This document shows, piece by piece, positions 33,324-43,520 of a DNA stretch of 64,000 bases; within the stretch, counting starts at the first letter, position 1, and every line of letters starts with the position of its first letter. Source of the DNA: Hygrocybe punicea (taxonomy: Eukaryota > Basidiomycota > Agaricomycetes > Agaricales > Hygrophoraceae); the NCBI GenBank assembly GCA_963556145.1, contig OY744469.1, forward strand, positions 4,374,767-4,438,766. Direction: 5' to 3'. Under the pieces are notes generated by a model that saw only the letters and a program-made list of their open reading frames with translations, was not told where the DNA came from and searched no databases. A program made the position numbers and the translations under genes.

Positions 33324-34373
33324 ATGGAACTTGAAGAAACCAATACAATTCCTTTAACTAAGTCTTATGAGCAAAATAAGGCATTAGTCCGCTATAATCC
33401 GCAATTTCAAACTCCGCTTAAACCGAACTATTTTACCGAAATGATTACATGCTTACAGGATAAGCCTTATTTGGATAAGGATAAGTCTGAAGTAAAAGGA
33501 GATAAAAGTATCTCATGCTTCAATATCCCCAAAAATGCATATGATGGCTCGAAACTTTTTGCATTGTCCATAGCCCATTGTGATGACATGAACAATGAAG
33601 AATCTGAATTTTCTGAAAGGAGAAAGATAAGAAATGGATTTTCACACCAGGGAAATTTAGATAGGAATTGCTATAAAAACTCTGAAGAAATGGGAGAGAC
33701 AGTAGCCATGTCTGCTACACAAACCCCCCAGATCCCACCTTTTATGATCAATAACCACCCTTTTCCTCTCCCTGTAGAAGGGATCCACTCCAATGGTCAT
33801 CCAGATGCTGGCCGACTTATCACTTCCTTTTTGGGAAATTCCCTTGATTACCAATCTCCCCATTTAAGTAAATTTTTGATTGCTGCCACTGTAGGATATA
33901 GGCTTTCTCTGGGGATTGATTCCCTTGGTGTTCCTTTTGAGCACGGAATTTTGTTAAATGCTTCCTTAGCTACAATAAATTCTCCCAGTGTCCCCCCCTC
34001 TTTAAGGATGGGACATTTAGTTTTTCAATTTTACCCCTTTGCTAACCCTTCTACTGAGGAGAACTTTTCTCCTCCCCCTGTCCCTCCTCCTTACATAGAG
34101 GACTTTTATTCTTTCCCAGTGACCACTCGTGACCCTCGCACGCGCCCCGGAGACATTATTCCACCCTTAGAACCACCCTGTAACCCCGTTAACTTACCGG
34201 TCACGCGGATTCCCACGGTTGGCTCTTCTGTCCCTGCTATCACACTCACTGGCAAGGACGACCGTGAATCGTCGTTGGTTGACGACGAGGCACGTGGTTG
34301 GAGCCCAATCGAAGGCTGGGAATGGGACTACGAGGTGGGAAAAATCCCACTCAACTTATTCACTGATAAATGA
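33324..34373 (+). CDS. Unrecognised ORF upstream of gypsy-1 pol (349 aa)
   Basis: Open for 349 codons; Pro/Ser-rich second half (PPPVPPPYIEDFYSFP), C terminus rich in acidic residues and Trp (GWSPIEGWEWDYEVG). I see no zinc knuckle, capsid or protease motif. Being upstream of pol it occupies the Gag position, but that role is only positional. Confidence 0.4.
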   Translation: MELEETNTIPLTKSYEQNKALVRYNPQFQTPLKPNYFTEMITCLQDKPYLDKDKSEVKGDKSISCFNIPKNAYDGSKLFALSIAHCDDMNNEESEFSERRKIRNGFSHQGNLDRNCYKNSEEMGETVAMSATQTPQIPPFMINNHPFPLPVEGIHSNGHPDAGRLITSFLGNSLDYQSPHLSKFLIAATVGYRLSLGIDSLGVPFEHGILLNASLATINSPSVPPSLRMGHLVFQFYPFANPSTEENFSPPPVPPPYIEDFYSFPVTTRDPRTRPGDIIPPLEPPCNPVNLPVTRIPTVGSSVPAITLTGKDDRESSLVDDEARGWSPIEGWEWDYEVGKIPLNLFTDK

Positions 34374-34466
34374 CTTCCACTACAGTACACGGAGCGTGGC
34401 CGTAGACGCCCCTCCCCGACTACTACCACGCCTCCAGAAAATGCCTCAACCCTCGCAGACAGTACC

Positions 34467-35696
34467 ATGGACCTTTCCACGACCACGGACAACAATTTCT
34501 TTCATTTCTGGGGATCCGAAGTCCACTCAACGGCCCCCACCAACACCATTCACCATTCCACCCTCGACATCAGCCGCGACCTGTTCGAACATACAGATCA
34601 TGACGGATACGAGGCAGGTGATGAAGGGGAAGTAGAATGGCCAGGTTGCACGGTGTGTACCAGGCACCCCGCTCACGAAAAATGCCTGGATTTTACCTCA
34701 CTCACGAAAAAGCTTTCTTTTGACGATTATACGGCCCCGGCGGCCACCGTCCAGCTCGCAATATGCACGGAACCCATGAACGGCCACAACGCCATCCCTG
34801 ATAGTGACCCCCTTGACGTTATTATCCCCACTTCTCCGCGCGTGCCGTTAGTTGCACCCCTCCTCGAATCCACTAACTATATACCGGCAAATCATGAACG
34901 TAGCACCCTGGCGGCACTCGTTTATGACCACAGACTCCCACCTGGTCTCAATATGCCGCTCGATGCCCACTTACGCGACACCTCGCCCGGTCTCATCAAT
35001 CATTACCCCACTTCCGCGAAAACCCCCGAATTCATTTTCCCTGCTGATGACGACAGGGACTGGCCCGTCAGCCAGGTCAGATACATCAACCCCGTCGTGC
35101 TCGAACCACCCCGCATGCTTTACACCCACGCCGGGGTAAATTACACCTTTCCACCTCCTCCCCATGCCGAATTTGGATGCGAGCCGATTTCCCGGCCCCC
35201 CAGCGATCCAGACCTCTTATCAGACGTCTCCAACCATGCCACCCCTGGTTCCGATGTAGGAGACATTTGGTTCCCTGCTACTTCTTATTTACCTACTCCC
35301 CCTTTTACTCCTTTTAATAGTAGTGAGAATTTTGTACCTTTAGTCTCTAGCTCCCCTACTATGTCTTTTGATGATCTATATGGTGATTTAAAATATTCTC
35401 CTAAGTCTCCTATATTTGAGGAAATTTTGCCAGATTTAAATAATAATAGTGATGATTATTTATATTCTTCAAATAAATACATAGATATTAAAGATACTTC
35501 TATGTCTGTAGATTCTCAATCATCTTCTTCTGTTTATTCTGGGAGTGACTCTGAAAATAAGGCTGTCAAGATCCTAAGCCCCAAACCAGATCCACTCACC
35601 ATCATTATTCCTCATACCACTTCCATAAATTCATCTCTATCTCAGCCTTATCAGGAACCTGGATCTAGGACTAGGCCTATCAGTGTCCTCTTCTGA
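34467..35696 (+). CDS. Unrecognised ORF upstream of gypsy-1 pol (409 aa)
   Basis: Contains a Cys/His cluster near the N terminus (C-T-V-C-T-R-H-P-A-H-E-K-C), then Pro-rich and, from about residue 270, Ser/Asp/Asn-rich sequence. Base composition switches from GC-rich to AT-rich near 35270 inside the frame. It overlaps the next ORF by 14 bases (35683). The C-x2-C-x2-H-x2-H-x2-C cluster could bind zinc; this is inference. Confidence 0.4.
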   Translation: MDLSTTTDNNFFHFWGSEVHSTAPTNTIHHSTLDISRDLFEHTDHDGYEAGDEGEVEWPGCTVCTRHPAHEKCLDFTSLTKKLSFDDYTAPAATVQLAICTEPMNGHNAIPDSDPLDVIIPTSPRVPLVAPLLESTNYIPANHERSTLAALVYDHRLPPGLNMPLDAHLRDTSPGLINHYPTSAKTPEFIFPADDDRDWPVSQVRYINPVVLEPPRMLYTHAGVNYTFPPPPHAEFGCEPISRPPSDPDLLSDVSNHATPGSDVGDIWFPATSYLPTPPFTPFNSSENFVPLVSSSPTMSFDDLYGDLKYSPKSPIFEEILPDLNNNSDDYLYSSNKYIDIKDTSMSVDSQSSSSVYSGSDSENKAVKILSPKPDPLTIIIPHTTSINSSLSQPYQEPGSRTRPISVLF

Positions 35697-36714
35697 GGAC
35701 ATTAATTCATCTTCTGATGAATCCATGGACACAGACTCAGATGAAGAATTAGAGTGGTTCGCTTGGACTAGGTCTGATTCCTCAGACTCAGAAGCAATAA
35801 CAGAGTTTAATTCAGACCTCAGTCAGGCCATTGAAGAAGCCCAGCAGACACTAGATTCCCCTCCAGGCTTGATATCGCTTTCGCCTACAACACCCCCACT
35901 TGAAGATATACCCTTGTTACAATTGCCACCTGTCTCAGACAATACTTGGTCCTTGCCAGAGGGTGAGGAAATCAATACCCCCTCTGATGAATATGCCAGA
36001 CTCCCATTTGATCGTGCCAATGCCTTAAATGCAGGAGAACGCATTTCGCCCTTACCTCCCTCCAAGGATCCCAGATCCCCATTCAGTGTCAGATCAGGCC
36101 CATTATATCCAGAATCCAATCTACTCACTCAGCTTCACATGGAAGCACCTCCTATTCGCCCTCAATCACCCATTCAAGTGTATTCCTTCACCATCTCCAA
36201 TGCTGGCTCCTCTCATCAGGACTTAGCTGCTGCAAGAATCTTAACAGCTGAGCCAGACCACATGTCTACATTTGATGTTCACATCAGTTTCCTCAAAGCT
36301 ATTAGAGGATCCCTGGTTGAAGGCATTCGCAGAATTGGATTCAAGCTAGCCACCCCTGACTGGAGGGCCCTCATCAATGAAAGGCCTTCAAATGACCCAG
36401 TCCGCTATTATTTCAACCACAAGTGTTTACTATTTCGGTTTCTGGAAGAAGGAGTTTCTGAAGGACTACCTGAACCTGCAACAGAGCATTTTAGGCCCCT
36501 TCACTTCACAGAGTCAAACCCTCTCCTTGAAGAAGAAGAAATCACCTTCCTCAAAAATTCCTCCATCATCTTTCGCTCCAATCGTCGCATGTTACTCTCT
36601 GATGCTATCAATGCAGTTTTGGATATGCGCTTTCGCCGCCCTGAAGCAGTGGCAGATTTGCTTAAGGAAGGATATTTTGATCCTCCCAAATATCTCAAGT
36701 CCACAATTACTTAG
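35683..36714 (+). CDS. Putative gypsy-1 structural (Gag-position) ORF, 343 aa
   Basis: Starts inside the end of the previous ORF. The N-terminal half is acidic and Ser-rich (SSDESMDTDSDEELEWFAW). The C-terminal half is globular-looking and helical (HISFLKAIRGSLVEGIRRIG, RYYFNHKCLLFRFLEEGV), then DAINAVLDMRFRRPEAVADL. No CCHC knuckle is present. The pol reading frame is open from 36377 in another phase. A TTTTTACAG acceptor at about 36831 could join these by splicing, but I see no certain donor. Confidence 0.45.
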   Translation: MSSSEDINSSSDESMDTDSDEELEWFAWTRSDSSDSEAITEFNSDLSQAIEEAQQTLDSPPGLISLSPTTPPLEDIPLLQLPPVSDNTWSLPEGEEINTPSDEYARLPFDRANALNAGERISPLPPSKDPRSPFSVRSGPLYPESNLLTQLHMEAPPIRPQSPIQVYSFTISNAGSSHQDLAAARILTAEPDHMSTFDVHISFLKAIRGSLVEGIRRIGFKLATPDWRALINERPSNDPVRYYFNHKCLLFRFLEEGVSEGLPEPATEHFRPLHFTESNPLLEEEEITFLKNSSIIFRSNRRMLLSDAINAVLDMRFRRPEAVADLLKEGYFDPPKYLKSTIT

Positions 36715-39700
36715 TGATTTGTTTACTCTTGTAACAATATTTTTGCCCCTATGTCAAACCTCTCTTCTTTATATCTGTCTGTACTACATTTTATTACTTG
36801 ATGTGATAGTGTACAAGTTTATATTTTTACAGACTATTCAGGATTTGACATCCTCAGCCAGCTCTAGTATACCTGTGTACAAACAAACTGAACTGACAAA
36901 TATAACTTCTGTCAGACTGTATGAAGAGGACCCTCAAATTTCTAAGCATGAAGATAAGCCACTAGAACAATTCAGTGTATACTATGAGACTATTAAGGAT
37001 AGCCAAGAAACAACTCTGCCTATTTTAGTCTACCCAGAAGATGAAGACAATCAAGATTACAATCTTAATGAAGTACCAAATAAGCAAGAAAGTGCCTCAG
37101 AAGAAGCAGACTATTACTACATTATAGGAGAAGGAACCTTAATATGTGAAGAAGGAGACATTCTCATATTTCCTTGTGAAGAAACAGATAGTCAAGGATA
37201 TCCATTAACACTTACAGCTTACAAAAGAGTGGACAAGAAAATAAATCCTGTCCCTGGAACCTTTCCAGAAGATGCACGTGTTACAAGGAAATTTCCCTAT
37301 GACCCTCTTTCCACATTACCACCACTTCCTATGATACCACCAGACTTCATACCTACAGAGAAGCTTACATCTGAATGTCTAAAGATACTCAAGATAAACA
37401 ATGATGGATTTCTTTGGCCAGAAGAAGAAAGATTATTTACTCACCTCTTGTCACTTGACCAAGATGCTATTGGCTTTGAAGATACTGAAAGAGGCACACT
37501 TAAGGAATCTTATTTTTCACCATATATCATCCCTACTGTCCCACATGTACCCTGGGCATTTCGAAATATTCCTATACCACCAGGACTTAGAGAAAAGGTT
37601 ATGGATGTTTTGAAGAGAAAAATAGATGCTGGTGTATATGAACCAAGTCAATCCTCTTATAGGTCAAGATGGTTTTGTGTAAGCAAGAAGGATGGAAAAC
37701 TTCGTATAGTCCATGATTTGCAACCTCTCAATGCAGTTACAATACGTGATGCAGGCCTTCCTCCAATACTAGATGAATTTGTAGAACCTTTCGCTGGTTG
37801 CCAATGCTATACAGTCTTCGATTTATTATGGGGATTTGATGCTAGGAAAGTACATCCTACATCTCGTGACCTCACTGCATTCATGACACCACTGGGATTA
37901 CTTTGTCTCACATCACTTCCCACTGGATTCACAAATTCACCTGCAGAATTCCAACGTTGTATGTGCTTCATACTTCAAGATGAAATCCCTCATACTGCAA
38001 ATAGCTTCATTGATGATTTACCTATAAAAGGACCTTCATCCATTTATCCTGATCAAGATGGAAGACCAGAAGGTTTGCTAGATAATCCAGGAATCAGAAG
38101 GTTTATTTGGGAGCATGCTCAAGATGTACATCGCATTATGCATCACCTTGCTTGTGCAGGAATGACAATATCAGCTAAGAAGACACAACTTTGCTGCTCA
38201 AGTGTTGTGATCGTAGGACAGAAATGCACTCCAGAAGGGCGTTGTCCTGATGATAGTAGAGTACAAAAGGTTTTGGACTGGCCCCCACTCAAGACACCCA
38301 AGGATGTTAGAGGCTTCCTAGGTCTCTGTGGAACAGTTCGCATTTGGATAGAAAATTATTCTGCACTAGCTAAGCCACTAGCAGAGTTATTCCATAAAGG
38401 AGCAGAGTTAATATGGGATGAAAGAAGACAAGCAGCTTTCCAGGCATTGAAAGAAAAGGTTTCTTCAGCACCTGCACTCCGCTCTATTGATTATACATCA
38501 GATAGACCCACATATTTATCAGTAGACAGTAGCCATATTGCTGCAGGTTTTATTTTATCACAAGAAGATGAAAATGGAAATCGTCGCCCTGCTAGATATG
38601 GTTCAATACCAATGAGTGAAAGAGAATCCAGATATTCACAGCCAAAACTGGAGTTATATGGACTATACCGCGCATTACGCCACTGGAGACTGTATTTAAT
38701 AGGAATAAAGAATCTACATATAGAGGTAGATGCCAAGTTTATAAAAGGCATGCTCAATGAACCAGATTTACAGCCCAATGCTGCCATAAACAGATGGATT
38801 CAAGGAATTTTATTATTTGACTTCAAGCTTATTCATGTACCTGCAACCCAGTTTAGGGGACCAGATGCACTTTCTCGCAGAGAGCTTGCAGATAATGAAG
38901 AAATTGAAGAGCATGATGATTCATGGCTAGACGATATTGCCTTGCTTGTTCATGTTCCTGATCCACATGAAATAAGAAAATTTAGCTTCAGTGTCCCTAC
39001 CAAATTGCCATACAAGGCTACCACACTCCCTTCAAATAATGAAATTAAATTACAACAGGACAAGATACTCATTCAAGTAAAACATTTTTTATCCACATTG
39101 GAAATGCCATCAACAGATACCTTGCAGGCAAGAAGAAGATTTCTGAAGAAAACTGGACAATTTTATTTAAAAGATAATAAACTGTTTAGAAGAAATGGCC
39201 AGAAAATGCCTTCATTAGTAATTATGAATGCAAAGAAAAGAATTGCTATTCTCACTCAAGCTCATGAAAACCTAGGTCATAAAGGAGAACAAGCTGTGTT
39301 TGACTTAGTCAAACTTCGATTTTTTTGGCCCCATCTCAGAGCAGATGTCCATTACCACATTTCCTCATGTCATCAGTGTCAAATTAGGAGCTTGAAGAAA
39401 ATTGAAATTTCCCCTACAATTTCTACCCCTACAGCAATTTTTCAAAAGGTATACATTGATGTAATGTTTATGCCACCTTCAGGAGGCTACCATTTCATTG
39501 TAGCAGCACGTGATGATTTGTCAGGAGCAACTGAAGTAAAAGCTCTAAGATCAAACAATTCACACAACTTAGCAAAATTTTTCTGGGAACAGATCTATTG
39601 TCACTATGGTGCCATTGAACATGTAGTTACTGATAATGGAGGAGAAGTAAAAGGAGCATTTGAGTCTCTGCTTAGAAGACTAGGAATTCCTCAAGTTCAC

Positions 39701-41627
39701 ATATCACCCTACAATAAGCATGCAAATGGTGTAGTAGAAAGAGGACATTTTACTCTACGTGAAGCCATAGTCAAGTCTTGTGAAAAAGATAAGACTGGAA
39801 AAATCAAGAATTGGCACAAGCATGTAGAGTTAGCATCATTTGCAGACCAAATTACAGTCAGCAGTGTTACTGGATACTCACCTTATTATCTACTCCATGG
39901 CACCCATCCTATACTTCCCTTTGACCTAACAGAAGCCACATTTATGGTTGAAGGTTTTTGCTCAGGACTTTCTACATCAGATTTGTTAGCACTCCGCATA
40001 CGTCAGCTTGGAAGACATCAAGAAGATATTGATAAAGCAGCAGCTGTGCTTAAGCAGGCTCGCTTCATATCTAAATTGCAATTTGATCAGAGATTTCATA
40101 GGTGATTGCAAAAACGTGATTATCAGCCAGGAGAACTAGTTCTAGTATATAATAGTCGTTTGGAGATGACTATAGGAAAATTCAAGACAGACCCTCGTTA
40201 CCTTGGCCCATATGAAGTTGTCAGACAAACAAGAAGAGGAACTTATGTTTTAAAAGAATTAGATGGTGCTGTACATGCTGAGCATTATGCAGCATTTCGG
40301 ATTTTACCATACATTTATCGAACTGGCCCTATCCTTTATGAGATAGCAGACCAGGAAGATGAAGCTGCTGAAGTAGAGGATTGCTCAGTAAATCAGTTAA
40401 TATCTCTTAGATCAGGAGACATCACAGATATTATTCTTGCCATCAAGCCAGAATTTGCTGCACATATTGCATCACGCACAAAGAATTTTGAATTTAGAAA
40501 ATATCAAGTTCCAGCCACTGTCTGTCGCTAGGGATGACCACGGGTCTTGAACGGGTCGGCTCAGCTGACACTGCACCCGTACCCATGAACACCTTACCCA
40601 GGGCGGTTTTGACCCGCACCGCACCCGAACATCCACGGGTCACGACGGTACACCTTACCTGTGGTGTACCGTCGCGTCCCGCCGTCCACCACAGCCCCCG
40701 TTCCGCTCTGCAACCTCGCAGATGCAGCGCCGGCGTCAATTGACGCGACGTGCTTGTCCGCAAGGTGATCAACATAGGGAACGAGGGGGGCATGTGCCGT
40801 CAGACGCATTGTAGCGCGTCTGCGAGGTGGACAAGAGGGGGACAAGAGGGGGACGCGTCGCCATCGTCGCTGTTGCGTGTCCGCAAGGTGGACGAAGGGG
40901 GACGCGTCGTTGTTGCGTGTCCGCGAGGTGGACAAAGGCCCGGGCCGGGGGACGCGTTGTTGTTGTTGTTGCGTGCCCCATGCTGTTGTTGTTGTTGTCA
41001 TAGCGTAGTTAGCTACAGTTCATTACTTGATCAGAAATTGAGACTTACCTAGGCCAGGAAGTGGGAGCACCACCCCCCGGCCGCTTCCCTGCTCCTTCCT
41101 TTGACTGTTCCAGTCGGTCATCTGGTCGCCGCGTGCTTGCTCGCCCTTGGTCGTAGCCGTCGAGGTGGTTGTGGTGGTTGTGTGATGAACCCGTGACACA
41201 CCGCCAAACCGCGGGTACGGGTCACGGTATGGTCACGGGTGACGAAACCAAACACCCTACCCATACCCGTGCAACCCGTTTTGGTAATACCGTGGGTTGA
41301 CCCAAACCCACGGTCATCCCTATCTGTCGCATGTGGCTTTATGAAACAATGCCAATCAGTTCCGTTACAGGCGTCATTACAGTTGGTTCAGTAAAAGTAC
41401 CAGGGGAGGTCAATGACTCCTCAGGTCTTGGCAATGAAGACTTTGATGCAGGTTTAAAGTTGTCAAAATATGGTTATCCTATATATCATCTTCATCAGTT
41501 ACCAGTACCACTATCTGCAGATTTACTCCAGAAAAGATACAATACCATTATTCCTCACCGCTATTGTATAGCCCCACACTCATTCATTCAAGATTTTCCT
41601 TTTTCTGCATTGGTTCCCATATTCTAG
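36377..41627 (+). pseudogene. Gypsy-1 pol: reverse transcriptase, RNase H, integrase, plus C-terminal ASCH-like domain
   Basis: 1242 codons open to a TGA at 40103. The polymerase reads SKKDGKLRIVHDLQPLNAVT, TVFDLLWGFDAR, LPTGFTNSPAEFQ and active site SFIDDLPIKG. RNase H has LSVDSSHIAAGF, KLELYGLYRAL and HIEVDAKFIKGM. Integrase has the H..H..C-x2-C finger (HENLGHKG..SSCHQCQ) and the D,D,E set (YIDVMFMP, TDNGGEVKG, NGVVERGHFT). After the TGA the frame continues with the GELVLVYNSRLEM / PRYLGPYEVV module, then ILAIKPEFAAHIASRTKNFE joined, across hAT-2, to MWLYETMPISSVTGVITVG: the ASCH/PUA-like pattern. No aspartic protease or zinc knuckle is seen. The TGA and hAT-2 are the only visible defects. 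Confidence 0.85.
40529..41322. mobile_element. Non-autonomous hAT element hAT-2 (794 bp), TSD TCTGTCGC
   Basis: Exact 8-bp duplication TCTGTCGC at 40521-40528 and 41323-41330. Ends are TAGGGATGACC(A/G)(C/T)GGGT. The subterminal regions are packed with ACGGGT/ACCCGT repeats. The centre has GCGTCAATTGACGCG (about 40732-40746) and repeated CCGC(A/G)AGGTGGAC units. Removal restores the ASCH-like frame (..C-R then M-W-L-Y-E..). Confidence 0.92.
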
Positions 41628-42728
41628 CACCTTTTGTGACTGAATATTCAGTTATATCCAAGACCCCTATCCCTCATGTGATTTCCCGCTACACACCCTC
41701 TTTTTCTATGCCCCATGCATTTTTATTGGCCGCTATTTTTACCTACGCACATGATTTCCCGTCACGCACCCTTTTTTTTTATGCTATCTAAACTGATTAG
41801 ATAAATTTTATTTGCTTTATGATTTGCTGGTCATTTTTTTAAGTCAGACACACAAAGAAAATATATATAACGCTACAAAGTGATAATACAACCCCTCTCA
41901 TCTAATAGTTGACAGACCCATTATACGAATGCAATGATAATATATATAAAAAACATGACGAAACGAAGCGAAACGAAACGACATAATGAAATAGAAAATA
42001 GAATAAAGGGAAATACAACTGGTGTATGAATAGAAAGATAAAGAAATGGACGAACGACTGATGACCCTCCACTCCCAGTAGTCCAGCAACTGAGTCCCGC
42101 CCGAAAAATATAGCACTCACCCCGGTTGAAATGGAGTGATGCTCGGCATCACTCCTGGCCCGTCCATCCTCCAGACGAATCCGTTGTCGATCGATTATAG
42201 ATGTACGGTAGTACGGAATGGCTAGTATAAGCCATTTTCTACATGCAAATACTTCAGTACAGGCAAATAATGAATATAAAAATGAAGTGTTACTCAGCGG
42301 GTTTTTTCTCGAAGGGAGGACGGAGTGACCATTCATAGCGTCGGATAGAATTTTTTTATGATTTATTGCGCTGTGGCATAGCAAGAAAAAGGAGTGGACA
42401 CTACAGACCCATAGTGGCAGACTAGAGGAAAGAAAAGACGGATCGTGCAAATGTACAGCTATGACCCTGGAAAACACGTGACCGGCACATGTTTTCTCAT
42501 GTAACCTGAGTAAACAGTCCAGACCGAATAAGCATCAGTACTATTGCAGATCTGTACCCGATATAGCTTCAAGACCCTGAAGAACCAAGGGAATGGTAAA
42601 ATCCCGATTTGATCGATCAGACAACCTTAAATCAAATTTGAAATACATCATCCCAATATAGCAAGGCCAGGGCCAGTTTAGTTCTGGACTCACAGGGACC
42701 TATTGTGACATAACGTCCCATATTAGTA
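41628..42728. other. Gypsy-1 3' untranslated region
   Basis: No sense-strand gene. A degenerate tandem duplication TGATTTCCCG(C/T)..CACCCT(C)TTTTT occurs near 41680-41780. Antisense open frames in 41898-42477 have no recognisable features. Confidence 0.4.
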
Positions 42729-43433
42729 TTGCTTGACCCACCATTCCGGTTCCCCCACAAATATTTTCCCTTAATGTCTCCTGTTACATCAACTGCACCG
42801 CTATTCTGCTCAGCGCTTCAGCACTACCAGACGCCCATATACTGTAATCCATATCATACTATGACATCATACTCCAGTCCTTCACCTTCTCCATCTATGG
42901 ATATTCCTCTACGCCGTCTCGATTTATCACGCTTATTCGATACTTCCACCGAATACGATATGGACTTCTTTACCAAACCAACTAGTCCCGCTCAGACACC
43001 ACCGCTACCCCCTTTGGAATCTGACGAATACATTGATTTCAAATCTGTGAACGTACGAGGTGTTGACTGTCCACCGCCGGATGATTTCGACTTTTTCATG
43101 GATAGTCTTCCCAACTTTCCTATGCCACCCACCACTGTCCCTTTGCAATCCATACCCTTAGACCCGGAGTTTAGAGAATGGCTCGAATCGCCTCCTTCAT
43201 TTTCCACAAATCGTAATCACCCAACTTCCTCTCGCCGCAATCATTTCGAACGCCCTGCAATTCCGGCATTACTTCCTAAGCTGCTACAAAAGAAGCGCAC
43301 TCGCCCTAAGTACCACCTCAAGGAGCTACTAAATGCTACAAAGAAGAACATGGATCGGTTAAAAGCAGAAGGGGTTGATGTACAAGATTGGGAGGAATTC
43401 TTTGGAAAGATGAAGAAGAAGTTAAAAGAATAG
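42729..43433 (+). CDS. Accessory ORF between gypsy-1 pol and the 3' LTR (234 aa)
   Basis: Open for 234 codons, possible start at 42729 or an internal Met (about 42774). The N-terminal two thirds are Pro/Ser/Asp-rich (SPAQTPPLPPLESDEYIDFK); the C terminus is basic and helical (LLPKLLQKKRTRPKYHLKEL, ending KMKKKLKE). No family is recognised. Its sense orientation and position downstream of integrase make it an accessory gene of the element; function unknown. Confidence 0.45.
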   Translation: MLDPPFRFPHKYFPLMSPVTSTAPLFCSALQHYQTPIYCNPYHTMTSYSSPSPSPSMDIPLRRLDLSRLFDTSTEYDMDFFTKPTSPAQTPPLPPLESDEYIDFKSVNVRGVDCPPPDDFDFFMDSLPNFPMPPTTVPLQSIPLDPEFREWLESPPSFSTNRNHPTSSRRNHFERPAIPALLPKLLQKKRTRPKYHLKELLNATKKNMDRLKAEGVDVQDWEEFFGKMKKKLKE

Positions 43434-43520
43434 TAATAATGTAAAAGCTTCTTCTCAGATTAAAGAGTTGTTTTCTTTTGGTTTCAACTGGGGACAGTTG
43501 ATTTAATTGTGTTGTGCGGA

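Noticed and set aside
41898..42477. 191-codon minus-strand open frame in gypsy-1 3' region
   Set aside because: Antisense to the element, no domain, hydrophobic and Ser/Phe-rich as expected from AT-rich DNA.
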